In this document: one piece after another, positions 16,353 to 24,259 of the stretch
How positions within the stretch are numbered: the stretch's first letter is position 1
Layout of the letters: each line of letters begins with the position of its first letter
Assembly: GCF_003122325.1 (NCBI RefSeq)
Contig: NZ_QFBC01000014.1
Location: 62,001 to 126,000 of the forward strand
Length of the DNA: 64,000 nt
Origin: Rhizobium album
GTDB taxonomy: Bacteria > Pseudomonadota > Alphaproteobacteria > Rhizobiales > Rhizobiaceae
Direction of reading: 5' to 3'
Position numbers and translations under genes: made by a program
Notes under the pieces: model-generated
Told to the model about the DNA's origin: nothing
Databases searched by the model: none
The model's input: only the letters and a program-made list of their open reading frames with translations

Positions 16353-18083
16353 ATGCATCTCATTTCCATCGATCCGCGCGCGCTCCAGGAAAATCCGAAC
16401 AAGGCCCGCCGCTCGAAATCCTCATCGCAGGCAGACGCCGTGCTCCTCGCCTCGATCAAGGCCGTCGGCATCGTGCAGCCGCCAGTCGTCTCTGCCGCGT
16501 CCAAAGGGGGCAATGGCTTCGTGATTGACGCCGGCCACCGCCGTGTCGCCCAGGCGATCGAAGCGGACCTGCCGGAGATCGTCGTCCTCGTCAACGACAC
16601 CGGTGATGGCGACGGCGCCGTCCGCTCGGTTGTTGAAAACATCGCCCGCGAACCGCTAAACCCGGTCGATCAGTGGCGCGCCATCGAGCGCCTGGTTGCC
16701 CTCGGATGGACCGAGGAGTCGATCGCGCTGGCATTGGCATTGGCCGTTCGCCAGATCCGCAAGTTGCGTCTCCTCGCCAACATCATGGCCGCGATGCTGG
16801 ACCAGATGGCCGGTGGCGACATGCCGAACGAGCAGCAATTGCGCACGATCGCCGCCGCCAGCCAGGAGGAGCAGGTGCAGGTCTGGAAGAAGCACAAGCC
16901 CAAAAAGCAGGAGCAGGCCGCCTGGTGGGAGATCGCCCGGGCGCTCACCAAGACCCGGATGCTGGCGAAAGATGCAAGCTTTGGCGACGATCTCGCCGCC
17001 GCCTACGGTATCACCTGGTTGGAGGATCTCTTCGCACCGGCCGACCAGGATGGACGCTATACGACGAATATCAACGCCTTTCTCGGCGCCCAGCAGGAAT
17101 GGCTCGCCAGCAACCTGCCGAAACGCGGCACAGTGATTGAGGTCAACGACTGGGGCCAGCCGAAGCTGCCTGCCAAAGCAAGCCAAGTCTACGGCAAGCC
17201 GGGCAAGGGCGACTATACTGGATGGTACATCAATCCGCATGACGGTTCGGTCCAGTCGATCGCCTATCGCGTACCCAATAGCAAGAAGGCCAAGGGTGAT
17301 CCGCAAGATGGTGAAACGCAGTCTGATGACGCTGTCGCAGTGCCCAAGGTGCGCCCTGATGTCAGCCAGAAAGGTCTCGACATGGTGGGCGATCTGCGCA
17401 CCGATGCGCTTCACGCAGCGCTGGCCCGCGCGCCGATCGAGGACGACACGCTGATGGCACTGCTGATACTCGGCTTTGCCGGCACCAATGTCGCGATCGC
17501 GAGTGGCTCTTCCGATAACCCTTATGGCCATGCGGAAGGCCGCAAACACGCCGCCCGGTTGATCGGCGAGGACGGCAGGCTCAACTTCGACCGGAAAACA
17601 TTGCACCAGGTAGCGCGCTCCCTGCTGGTCGACGTGATGTCATGCCGCCGTAACCGATCCGACAGCGGTCTTGCGGCACGCATTGCCGGTGACGCTATCG
17701 GTGCCGATGCCTTCCTCTCCAACATGGCGACTGAGGAGTTCCTCGCATGCTTGTCGCGCGGAGCGTTGGAGGCAACGGCTGAAGCGTCCGGGGTTCCGAT
17801 CAGGATCAAGGTCAAGGATACCCGCGCGGCGCTGGTCGAGCATTTTGCCGAGGGCAGCTTCATTCACCCGGCCTCGACGATCGCCCCTGCCGGCGACGAG
17901 GCCTCAGCTTGGGCCGCTCGTTTTTCTCCGACAGATCCAGACGACGGTTCTGCGGGGGAGGCGACCGGTGACGCCGAACGGGAGATGCCACCGGTGATTT
18001 CCGCGGACGCCGACCCGGATGACGAGCAAACCGAGGACGGCGAAGAGGATGAACGCACCGGCTTCCGCGAAGCCGCTGAATAG
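16353..18083 (+). CDS. ParB/RepB-like nuclease-domain protein
   Basis: A 576-residue protein with an N-terminal ParB/Spo0J-type domain. IDPRALQENPNKARR opens it, IDAGHRRVAQA (about 52-62) corresponds to the ParB box II G-x-x-R-R, and VENIAREPLNPVDQWRAI follows. The middle is helical and Lys-rich, and the tail (from about 520) is strongly acidic. Such long ParB-like proteins are standard in the backbone of rhizobial conjugative plasmids and are not the segregation ParB beside parA. It lies in the predicted leading region. CTP or DNA-binding function is inferred. Confidence 0.82.
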   Translation: MHLISIDPRALQENPNKARRSKSSSQADAVLLASIKAVGIVQPPVVSAASKGGNGFVIDAGHRRVAQAIEADLPEIVVLVNDTGDGDGAVRSVVENIAREPLNPVDQWRAIERLVALGWTEESIALALALAVRQIRKLRLLANIMAAMLDQMAGGDMPNEQQLRTIAAASQEEQVQVWKKHKPKKQEQAAWWEIARALTKTRMLAKDASFGDDLAAAYGITWLEDLFAPADQDGRYTTNINAFLGAQQEWLASNLPKRGTVIEVNDWGQPKLPAKASQVYGKPGKGDYTGWYINPHDGSVQSIAYRVPNSKKAKGDPQDGETQSDDAVAVPKVRPDVSQKGLDMVGDLRTDALHAALARAPIEDDTLMALLILGFAGTNVAIASGSSDNPYGHAEGRKHAARLIGEDGRLNFDRKTLHQVARSLLVDVMSCRRNRSDSGLAARIAGDAIGADAFLSNMATEEFLACLSRGALEATAEASGVPIRIKVKDTRAALVEHFAEGSFIHPASTIAPAGDEASAWAARFSPTDPDDGSAGEATGDAEREMPPVISADADPDDEQTEDGEEDERTGFREAAE

Positions 18084-18107
18084 CGCCTCATCTTCCGATC
18101 TCAAACG

Positions 18108-18135
18108 CGCCGCCGGCTGGCCCCGGCGGCGTTTT
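18108..18135 (+). terminator. Intrinsic terminator after parB-like gene
   Basis: A perfect 9-base stem (CGCCGCCGG with CCGGCGGCG) around a 6-base loop is followed by TTTT, starting 25 bases after the ParB-like stop. It also overlaps the leader of the next gene, so some readthrough or attenuation is possible. Confidence 0.75.
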
Positions 18136-18163
18136 CGTGCCGCTTTTCGGACAGGAGCAAAAA

Positions 18164-19024
18164 ATGTCCAACACAGTAATTGCAGAATATGGTCGCACGC
18201 GTGACGGCATCCTTGTCGCTCGGATCGGCTATCAGGCCTTTGCAATGATGCCGGCCGAGAATGGTTTTCATCTGGTCAAAGCATGGGGTCTCTCGGGCGC
18301 GCTCACGGACTGGACAGCCGCCGACTTTCACGGTGGTCGTGACGATAAAGTTGACGAAGCAGGGTTTCGCGAGGTGGTCGAGCAGAGGGTCCTTCACCAT
18401 CATCAACTGGCATTGCTTGACCGCCATTCGATCGCCGCGCGGCGGGCAACGCGTTGGGGATCATCACAACACGCGGTTGCCTATGGACCCGGGATCGTCT
18501 CGCACCAGACCGCCGGCCATGGTGGTTTCGAACTCTCCTCGGAACGCAACGCTCAGGTCCATCCGCTGCTGCGTTCCTGCGATGGTTGGTACGAGGAAGA
18601 CTGCGCCTGGTGCGCGGTCGCAATCGCCTTTCCTGCGTTCTTTACCGACCTGGAGCGCCGCACCGCGGATGACATCCTCAAACAGGTCTACCCCGATGCC
18701 TGGGAGGAGATCCACAATGCAACGCTTGAGCACGGCCAGTCGAGAGTGAAGGATCGAAGGGCCTTCGACACCGAGAACGCCGAGCGGTGGGTGGTGATTG
18801 CGGCAATCCTCTCGACGCAGAACTCCGGCTTCGTCGAATGTATAGCGACGCTTGGCGGACATCGGGGAGGGCCTGCGACCGGCGAAGGCTTATTGCCCGT
18901 CGAACGACGGTTCCTCGTGCTCGAGGAACGATATGATATCGGGCTCTTCGGCTTCGTGATCGACGAGGACCGGGACGTGTCCTATGACGGGCCATCGAGC
19001 TTTGCCGGCTGGGCTGGGCGATAG
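18164..19024 (+). CDS. DUF7007-type plasmid protein
   Basis: A 286-residue protein recognised by the block TRWGSSQHAVAYGPGI, SHQTAGHGG and DGWYEEDCAWCAVAIAFP, which is conserved in rhizobial plasmid proteins of the DUF7007 type. The start at 18164 is used because GGAG lies just upstream; a frame from 18137 would begin inside the terminator. No known activity. It is consistently found with ParB-like, ArdC and DUF736 genes, so a role in plasmid establishment is possible. Confidence 0.68.
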   Translation: MSNTVIAEYGRTRDGILVARIGYQAFAMMPAENGFHLVKAWGLSGALTDWTAADFHGGRDDKVDEAGFREVVEQRVLHHHQLALLDRHSIAARRATRWGSSQHAVAYGPGIVSHQTAGHGGFELSSERNAQVHPLLRSCDGWYEEDCAWCAVAIAFPAFFTDLERRTADDILKQVYPDAWEEIHNATLEHGQSRVKDRRAFDTENAERWVVIAAILSTQNSGFVECIATLGGHRGGPATGEGLLPVERRFLVLEERYDIGLFGFVIDEDRDVSYDGPSSFAGWAGR

Positions 19025-19498
19025 TATCGCGTCACATCTCCGGCGCGGCGCGCCGGCGGCGCCCGCCGCGGAGGCTCCCATGCATTGGGACGCAAACTTT
19101 TGCGTTTCGGATGCTCGGCGATCGTGTCCGTGGGCTCGGTTCCCGATGGCGTCTGATCGAGCGTGCGAGCGCGCCGTGCCGATAGGATGAGCACCGTGAG
19201 TATCGATTCATCGGCGCGGTTCCTCGGTTTTGCTGCGGTCTGAACCGGACGCATCCCGGTCAAAGGCCGCGTTCCGCGCCGCGGGGCGGCAGGACCGACG
19301 CACGCCTTCGCAAGGCGGGGCCGCGTTTTCTGCAGGCCGCAGGCGGCCCGCAGCCTCCGCAGCCCCACCCTGCTTACTGAGCATCGTCCTGGCCTTGGGC
19401 CGGGCCGCTTGCCCGGTTCTTGTCGACCGCACCCGAGGAGCAGCACCGGATGAATGCCTCCTTGGGCTTTGCTCAACCGAACCGACAAGGACATCGAC
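19025..19498. other. GC-rich intergenic leader
   Basis: 474 bases with no supported gene. The first part (19038-19075) is an alternating CG-rich imperfect palindrome. The last 80 bases include GTCGACCGC (about 19424-19432), which recurs before the ArdC gene and, with one change, before the DUF736 gene. The ribosome site AAGGACATCGAC precedes the next ATG. Confidence 0.45.
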
Positions 19499-20083
19499 AT
19501 GGCACCGCTCAATCGTACCGCCCACAAATCCCGTCCCGCCACCCCGCGCGCAACAACCCTCGACATGGTCCGTCATGCCTGCCCCGATACAGCCCAGGCG
19601 ATCCGCATCTCCGAAAGCTTCGGCCTCTCGGTCATCGACAGCGATGGGATCCGCGAACTCCACCGCCAGCAACTCATCGACAGCGCCGATGCCCTCAAGG
19701 ACGGCCTCGGCGAAAAGGCGATGCTGATCCACATGCAGCGCATCGTCGGCTCGTTTGTCGGCTCGGCTTATGGCGCGGGACAATTCTACAGCCGCTCGGT
19801 CACCGAGGCCCGCGACCTCACCACAAAACTTGCCAACGATTTCCGCGATGAGGATCTGAGCGGCCCGGTCGGCTTTGACAGCCGCGCCCAGCGCAAGCGG
19901 GAATTTGCCGCCGACATGGGCCTGCAGGCCCACGTCCTGCGCATGGCCGCCGAAGGTGCGGTGTCCGCCTATGAGGACATCACCGGCGAGACTTGGAAGC
20001 CTTACGAGCGCGGCGTCATCACAACGCCGGCCGCCTCGCTGGATCAGAAGGCCGCCTCGTTGCAGATGTCCGCCTTCGACTGA
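19499..20083 (+). CDS. Conserved hypothetical plasmid protein
   Basis: A 194-residue helical, soluble protein with no recognised domain. It starts at 19499 behind AAGG. Features are a basic N-terminus (APLNRTAHKSRP), a glycine/aromatic stretch VGSAYGAGQFYS and a charged C-terminal half. It is followed directly by an intrinsic terminator. It sits in the leading region between DUF7007 and ArdC-like genes; function unknown. Confidence 0.65.
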   Translation: MAPLNRTAHKSRPATPRATTLDMVRHACPDTAQAIRISESFGLSVIDSDGIRELHRQQLIDSADALKDGLGEKAMLIHMQRIVGSFVGSAYGAGQFYSRSVTEARDLTTKLANDFRDEDLSGPVGFDSRAQRKREFAADMGLQAHVLRMAAEGAVSAYEDITGETWKPYERGVITTPAASLDQKAASLQMSAFD

Positions 20084-20112
20084 AGGCGGCAATCGACACA
20101 CAATCCGTTTGG

Positions 20113-20139
20113 AAGGCCGGCATCGTCCCGGCCTTTTTT
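20113..20139 (+). terminator. Intrinsic terminator
   Basis: An 8-base stem AAGGCCGG / CCGGCCTT with a 7-base loop is followed by TTTT, 29 bases after the preceding stop codon. It ends the single-gene transcript of the hypothetical protein. Confidence 0.85.
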
Positions 20140-20227
20140 CGTGTCGCGGGCAATGGCGCGCGCCCAATCGGCTCGTCCCGGATCGCGGTCTAGCCCGAGG
20201 GCGGCGGGAGACCGGCGCAACGGACAA

Positions 20228-20252
20228 GCCGTCCTCCACTGCGTTTCGGCCC
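20228..20252 (+). promoter_or_regulatory. Shared leader motif, copy 1 (upstream of ArdC-like gene)
   Basis: A 25-base stretch whose core is CTCCACTGCGTTTCGGCCC, 144 bases before the ArdC start. It matches 21963-21987 at 23 of 25 positions, 25595-25608 at 14 of 14 core positions, and loosely 23882-23898. All four sit 109-145 bases upstream of a plus-strand start codon. This suggests a common promoter or leader element of the leading region. Confidence 0.5.
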
Positions 20253-20371
20253 GGCACTCTCCTTCTCCTGGCACGATGGCTTCAAGCCGGGTGCGCCCCT
20301 GCCGCCCGCGCGCTGGTCGACCGCCGTGACGAGCCGCGATCAGCGCGGTGTCGAAAATGAAGGAAAAGACG

Positions 20372-21313
20372 ATGAAAAAGCCAATGAAAACGTCTGGCGA
20401 GACCGGCACGGCACGTCCGGACGTCTACACACGGATCACCGATATCATGCTCGCTCAATTGGAAGAGGGCGTGCGCCCCTGGGTCCAGCCGTGGAGTGCC
20501 GCGACCCTTGAAGGACGCGTGTCGCGCCCGCGTCGTTTCAACGGCGAACCCTACTCCGGCATCAATGTCCTACTCCTCTGGTCTGAGGCCGTGAGCCGCG
20601 GCTTTGCCGCCAGCACCTGGATGACGTTTCGCCAGGCACTGGAACTTGGGGGCAACGTGCGCAAAGGCGAGACCGGGACAATGGTGGTTTATGCCAACCG
20701 CATCAGGAAAACGGAGACAGACGCCAATGGCGACGACGTCGAGCACGAAATCCCATTCCTGAAAGCCTATACCGTCTTCAATCTCGAGCAGATCGAAGGG
20801 TTGCCTGCGGGTGTCGGCGCGGTGCCCGAGACGCTGCCCATCAAACCCGTCGAGCGGATTGAGCATGCCGACGCCTTCTTCCGTGCAACGGGGGCAACGA
20901 TCCGCCATGGTGGCACGGCAGCCTATTATGCGCCCGGACCAGATGTCATCCAGATGCCGCCGATCGAGGCGTTTCGCGATGTCGAGAGCTACTATGCGAC
21001 CCTGGGACACGAGGAAATTCATTGGGCCGGGGCCGCCCACCGCCTCAACCGTGATCTATCACGTTATGCAAAAGACCGCTCTGAGCGGGCGCGCGAGGAA
21101 CTGATCGCCGAACTTGGCGCGGCGTTTCTCGCCGCCGATCTGGGCATTGTCCCGGAGCTTGAGCCCCGCCCCGACCATGCGAGCTATCTCGCCTCTTGGC
21201 TTGAGGTGCTCCGCGGCGACAAGCGGTTTATCGTCCAGGCGGCGGCGCAGGCGCAGAGGGCCGTGGCCTACCTGCATGCGCTGCAGCCTAGTTCTGCTGA
21301 GATGGCCGCATGA
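20372..21313 (+). CDS. ArdC-like antirestriction protein
   Basis: A 313-residue protein with an N-terminal ArdC/DUF1738-type ssDNA-binding domain (VYTRITDIMLAQLEEGVRPW, FNGEPYSGIN) and a C-terminal zincin-like metallopeptidase domain with HEEIH (HExxH) near residue 221. The downstream Glu is probably in the ARE-ELIAELGAAF helix. ArdC proteins protect incoming plasmid DNA from restriction. The start at 20372 is chosen for AAGGAAAAGACG upstream; Mets at 20348 and 20357 are alternatives. Its place in the leading region fits early expression after transfer. Confidence 0.85.
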   Translation: MKKPMKTSGETGTARPDVYTRITDIMLAQLEEGVRPWVQPWSAATLEGRVSRPRRFNGEPYSGINVLLLWSEAVSRGFAASTWMTFRQALELGGNVRKGETGTMVVYANRIRKTETDANGDDVEHEIPFLKAYTVFNLEQIEGLPAGVGAVPETLPIKPVERIEHADAFFRATGATIRHGGTAAYYAPGPDVIQMPPIEAFRDVESYYATLGHEEIHWAGAAHRLNRDLSRYAKDRSERAREELIAELGAAFLAADLGIVPELEPRPDHASYLASWLEVLRGDKRFIVQAAAQAQRAVAYLHALQPSSAEMAA

Positions 21314-21384
21314 CGTGTTGCAAGTTGGTTTCTATCGCACCCGACTTTCATGAAGAACCTGAACTACCTATTTTATGTAAGTGC

Positions 21385-21611
21385 GTGGAGTTGCTCACGA
21401 AGCACTTTTCGTTTTCCGATGTGAACCGGGCCTCGGGGAGATCCTCCAAGCAGCATCGATCGAGCCGGTGGCGCTCATCAATCGCGGCAAGGAGAAGCTC
21501 GTCACTCTGACCACGAAACAGTATCGGAAGTTCGTCGGCGGCTCGCACACGGTGGCTACGGGCTCGGGTGGCGTCAGCCCGGCCTTCCTGAAAAACATTG
21601 CCGCATCGTGA
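21385..21611 (+). pseudogene. Frameshifted Phd/YefM-like antitoxin
   Basis: Two frames read through as one antitoxin-like protein. KHFSFSDVNRASG (frame from the GTG at 21385) is continued by EILQAASIEPVALINRG and KEKLVTLTTKQYRKF in the next frame (from 21438). The join falls in a run of four G at 21435-21438; one extra G would restore the frame. Together they match the Phd/YefM fold (DVNR-x-x-G-E-I, EPV, LTKxGK, VxLxxxxY). No toxin gene follows. It is either a decayed orphan antitoxin or a homopolymer sequencing error. Confidence 0.65.
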
Positions 21612-22077
21612 CGGATTTAGCGGCGAGCCGAAGGCTGGCAGCAGTGACCCGTTCGTCGCTTGTGGAACCAGCGGGTCTGCCAGCAATCGGACCGAGCCGC
21701 GCGACTAGGTCTCTGGTGCTTCAATTGGCGATATTGGATATCCGTTGGCAACGCCGTCCAGATCCACGCCAGACCGCGGCGGAGCCATTGTCTGAACCAT
21801 CCCCATGCAACGGCTCGCCCATTGCGGTCTCGATGCGGCTTGTCTGACCAAAAAACGCCTCGCGGGCTCGGCTCGATCGTCTTCCCGCAACGGCCTGCTC
21901 GTTTTCTTCCCCTGGTCGCTACGCGTCCATTCCTCGCGAAACAAGAAAGCCTCGGCGAAAGGGCCGTCCTCCACTTCGTTGCGGCCCTAAAGGGTGCGGT
22001 CCGATCGTTTCCGGTCCCGTCGACAGCCATCGAGGCCGCGATGGGCGCGGCCCGAGCAACTGAAAAGGACCAAGACA
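21612..22077. other. Intergenic leader of DUF736 gene with shared motif, copy 2
   Basis: 466 bases without a supported gene. The shared leader motif lies at 21963-21987 (GCCGTCCTCCACTTCG onward), 115 bases before the DUF736 start. A second shared element GTCGACAGCC is near 22018-22027. The ribosome site is AAAAGGACC. The first 300 bases show open frames in several phases, but none has recognisable protein features. Confidence 0.45.
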
Positions 22078-22389
22078 ATGGCAACCATCGGCTCTTTCAC
22101 CGCTTCCGAAAACGGCTTTTCCGGCACCATCAAGACCCTCAACCTCAACGTCAAGGCCAAGATCGTCCGGGTCGAACGCTCCTCCGACGATGCACCGGAT
22201 TTCAGGGTTCTGGCCGGCAATGTCGAGTTCGGCGCCGGGTGGCAGAAGCAGGCCCGCGAAACAGAGCGCGATTACATCTCGGTCAAACTCGATGACCCGA
22301 GCTTCCCCGCCCCGATCTACGCGACCTTGACCGAAGTCCAGGGCCAAGAAGGCCTGCAGCTCATCTGGTCGCGCAGCACGCGGCGCTGA
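22078..22389 (+). CDS. DUF736 family protein
   Basis: A 103-residue protein of the DUF736 family, beginning [20 protein letters not shown] and ending with the WSR tail typical of the family. It contains the usual beta-rich core [18 protein letters not shown]736 proteins are markers of alphaproteobacterial plasmids and integrative elements; their activity is unknown, and ssDNA binding has only been guessed. A strong terminator follows immediately. Confidence 0.85.
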   Translation: MATIGSFTASENGFSGTIKTLNLNVKAKIVRVERSSDDAPDFRVLAGNVEFGAGWQKQARETERDYISVKLDDPSFPAPIYATLTEVQGQEGLQLIWSRSTRR

Positions 22390-22394
22390 TCTAC

Positions 22395-22423
22395 AAAGGC
22401 CCCGCCAATTTGGCGGGGCCTTT
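22395..22423 (+). terminator. Intrinsic terminator after DUF736 gene
   Basis: A 12-base perfect stem AAAGGCCCCGCC / GGCGGGGCCTTT with a 5-base AATTT loop begins 6 bases after the stop codon. The A and T ends make it potentially bidirectional. Confidence 0.88.
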
Positions 22424-22501
22424 CCTCTTCCTTCGGCGCTTTGCAAAGCCTATCAGAGACTGGCCCCTGCCTCCTTGCCAAAATGACGAGAGCGTTCAGA
22501 C

Positions 22502-23407
22502 ATGACAGACCTTGCGTTCATCACGAAGACGTCGGGCAATGCGGTTAGCATTACGGTTAAACTTCCTATCAACCGGCCGTCTCGAGAGCATGTTGATAAG
22601 GAGATTGCGACGATTAGGGATGCCGTCATCCCGATCTGTGGTGAGGACAAGACCATGCGCCCACGATTGCTCGGAAGCGGTGTCTTAATCGGCTTCGCGG
22701 GTCAAATGGCAATCGCAACAGCGGCGCATGTGTTGGACGACAACCCAAACATACCGCTGTTCACATTCGACTCCACTGGATTGGCGATGTCGCTGCGTGG
22801 TACCTTCAAAATCAATGCCGCCGATGACTTAGCTGTGCGGTTGATGAGCCCGTCAGAAGCACAATCTCTGTCTCACCGGCCCTTCGTTTCAGAGCCTTGC
22901 GTCGCTGAAAAAGGCCTGGGGGTTGGGCGCTTTTATGCGAGTGTTGTGGGTTATCCTGCATCCGCCACGAAGCGTCCTCTTAAGGGCTATATCCATACGC
23001 CGATGGAAGCCTATTCAAACTTTGCCTCGGAGTTGATTGGAGGTCGCGTCTCGGTGCAGTTCGATCGTGATGACGGCGCGTTGAACACGAAAAGCGGTCA
23101 CGGTCATGCGAGAAAGCCAACCGGAAAGAGTGGTGGCGCTGCCGGAACCTTGATCGTGGCGCCAGTTCCTGGATTACGGGCCTCTCGTTCCGGCGTGTTT
23201 TTGATCTTAAACTTACCAAAGCCGGGAAGGGACGTTTCGTTGCCGGCAACAGCGGCTTCGGTAATCGAAGCAATCACCGCCTCGACGATGGCTTTTCCCT
23301 GTGCCTTGGTGAGGCTGTGTTCTGCCGCGATCTTGTCGGCAATTTCGTTGGTCGTGGTCATTTTTAGTCTCCGCATCAAGAATGATCTAAGATTCCTGAC
23401 AGCCTAA
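22502..23407 (+). CDS. Trypsin-like serine protease, broken just after the catalytic Ser
   Basis: The first 215 residues are a trypsin-like peptidase with a complete triad: His76 (ATAAHVLDD), Asp109 (ADDLAV) and Ser210 (GKSGGAAG). No signal peptide is evident. From about base 23150 the frame runs antisense through an HU gene, so the last 86 residues (hydrophobic, Leu/Val/Ile-rich) are not native. The normal C-terminal beta strands after the Ser are missing. The gene is therefore probably a truncated relic joined tail-to-tail with a truncated HU gene. Confidence 0.6.
   Translation: MTDLAFITKTSGNAVSITVKLPINRPSREHVDKEIATIRDAVIPICGEDKTMRPRLLGSGVLIGFAGQMAIATAAHVLDDNPNIPLFTFDSTGLAMSLRGTFKINAADDLAVRLMSPSEAQSLSHRPFVSEPCVAEKGLGVGRFYASVVGYPASATKRPLKGYIHTPMEAYSNFASELIGGRVSVQFDRDDGALNTKSGHGHARKPTGKSGGAAGTLIVAPVPGLRASRSGVFLILNLPKPGRDVSLPATAASVIEAITASTMAFPCALVRLCSAAILSAISLVVVIFSLRIKNDLRFLTA
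23104..23361 (-). CDS. HU-family DNA-binding protein with altered C-terminus
   Basis: An 85-residue HU-like protein: NEIADKIAAEHSLTKAQGKA, then the DNA-binding arm region GFGKFKIKNTPEREARNPGTG. The true HU sequence stops at about IKVPAA. The last 10 residues are encoded by the antisense of the protease gene, and the usual C-terminal helix (F-x-x-G-K-x-L-K-D) is absent. The ATG at 23361 follows GGAGACTAAAA. It may still bind DNA but is probably destabilised. It lies 42 bases after the WGR gene on the same strand. Confidence 0.75.
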   Translation of the reverse strand: MTTTNEIADKIAAEHSLTKAQGKAIVEAVIASITEAAVAGNETSLPGFGKFKIKNTPEREARNPGTGATIKVPAAPPLFPVGFLA

Positions 23408-23721
23408 ATCCGACCTGTCATTGACGCGATGCAGAACTCCGCATGCGAAACCTTGGATTTCCACAGATACTCTGCGGATCCAACCGGTTTGTAACCCTTC
23501 TGCCGCTTCTGGCGCGCGATCGTGAGAAAGTGGATCGCTGCCTCGCGTTCTGTTGCAAAGACCTCGCTTTTTTCGCCGCCGCGTGATCCGATCCGGCCCC
23601 AACGGCGCACGACCGCAGCCTCGCCGAACAATGTCGGCTGGATCGCGAGCATGTAGTAGCGGGCCATATTGCGCGTGGGATCGACACGCTGACAGTAAAG
23701 ATGAAAGGGGTAGAGCGACAT
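23404..23721 (-). CDS. WGR domain protein
   Basis: A 105-residue single-domain protein. It has the WGR signature (VVRRWGRIGSRGG) and the downstream helix FATEREAAIHFLTIARQKRQKGY. WGR domains bind nucleic acids and are found in PARPs and in many plasmid proteins. The ATG at 23721 gives a protein that begins just before the domain; a GTG at 23784 is possible. It may be cotranscribed with the HU gene. Confidence 0.82.
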   Translation of the reverse strand: MSLYPFHLYCQRVDPTRNMARYYMLAIQPTLFGEAAVVRRWGRIGSRGGEKSEVFATEREAAIHFLTIARQKRQKGYKPVGSAEYLWKSKVSHAEFCIASMTGRI

Positions 23722-24025
23722 GAGCGGGAGAATCGCCCGCTCGACGTTTGCCGTCCAACGACAATTATGAATCGGTGCGAACACTTCGATTCATGGTGGT
23801 GATGAGACGCGTAACGAGCAGTGTTCATTCCGGGCGAGGCGGCTTCGCCGCACGGCTCTATGCGCAAGCGCACCGAACACGCCATGCGGTTTCGGCCCAT
23901 TCGGGTTGCGATCCTCTCGCGGAAGACAGTCGATCGCTCAGGTCATCGCGCCCCGGCAGCGTGCACATGCTGGCCATTTGAACCAGGACGCGCTAGATCG
24001 TCGCCGACTTGAAAGGGAGCCCGGC
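23722..24025. other. Intergenic leader with shared motif, copy 4 (divergent)
   Basis: 304 bases without a supported gene. A divergent version of the shared leader motif (CCATGCGGTTTCGGCCC, about 23882-23898) lies about 145 bases before the start of the next plus-strand gene. GTCGATCGC at about 23930 resembles the second shared element. The ribosome site is AAAGGGAGC. Confidence 0.4.
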
Positions 24026-24247
24026 ATGGAAGAGGCAATCAGGATCGAAAACCGCGGCGATTTCGGGCAATGGGCAATCGAGGTCGCCAAGCAGATCGTC
24101 AGCGAACACGGGTTCGAATTGGCGAGATCCGCACGAGACGGTTCGGAAGACGATGTGCGTGCCGCCGGCAATGCGCTTGGGCAAGCGATCACCAACGCCC
24201 TGCTCGAAGTCTATGACGGTCTGCTCGATAACACGACCGAGGAATAG
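24026..24247 (+). CDS. Small acidic hypothetical protein
   Basis: A 73-residue, mainly helical protein (RGDFGQWAIEVAKQIVSEHG; GQAITNALLEVYDGLLD) starting at 24026 behind AAAGGGAGC. No known domain or membrane segment. It ends 12 bases from the convergent DUF1173 gene. Its own leader carries the shared motif, which supports it as a real leading-region gene. Confidence 0.6.
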   Translation: MEEAIRIENRGDFGQWAIEVAKQIVSEHGFELARSARDGSEDDVRAAGNALGQAITNALLEVYDGLLDNTTEE

Positions 24248-24259
24248 AGCCCCCCACAC

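Noticed and set aside
16353-18083. Segregation ParB partner of the ParA-like ATPase
   Set aside because: It is 8 kb from the ATPase, far longer than segregation ParB, and of the nuclease-domain type common as a separate plasmid backbone gene.
21608-22077. Overlapping open frames upstream of the DUF736 gene (for example 21660-22295 and 21617-22084)
   Set aside because: No ribosome sites, domains or codon bias; they are treated as leader sequence.
23155-23407. Hydrophobic C-terminus of the serine-protease frame as a membrane anchor
   Set aside because: This part is exactly antisense to the HU gene, so the Leu/Val/Ile-rich stretch is more likely read-through than a selected membrane helix.
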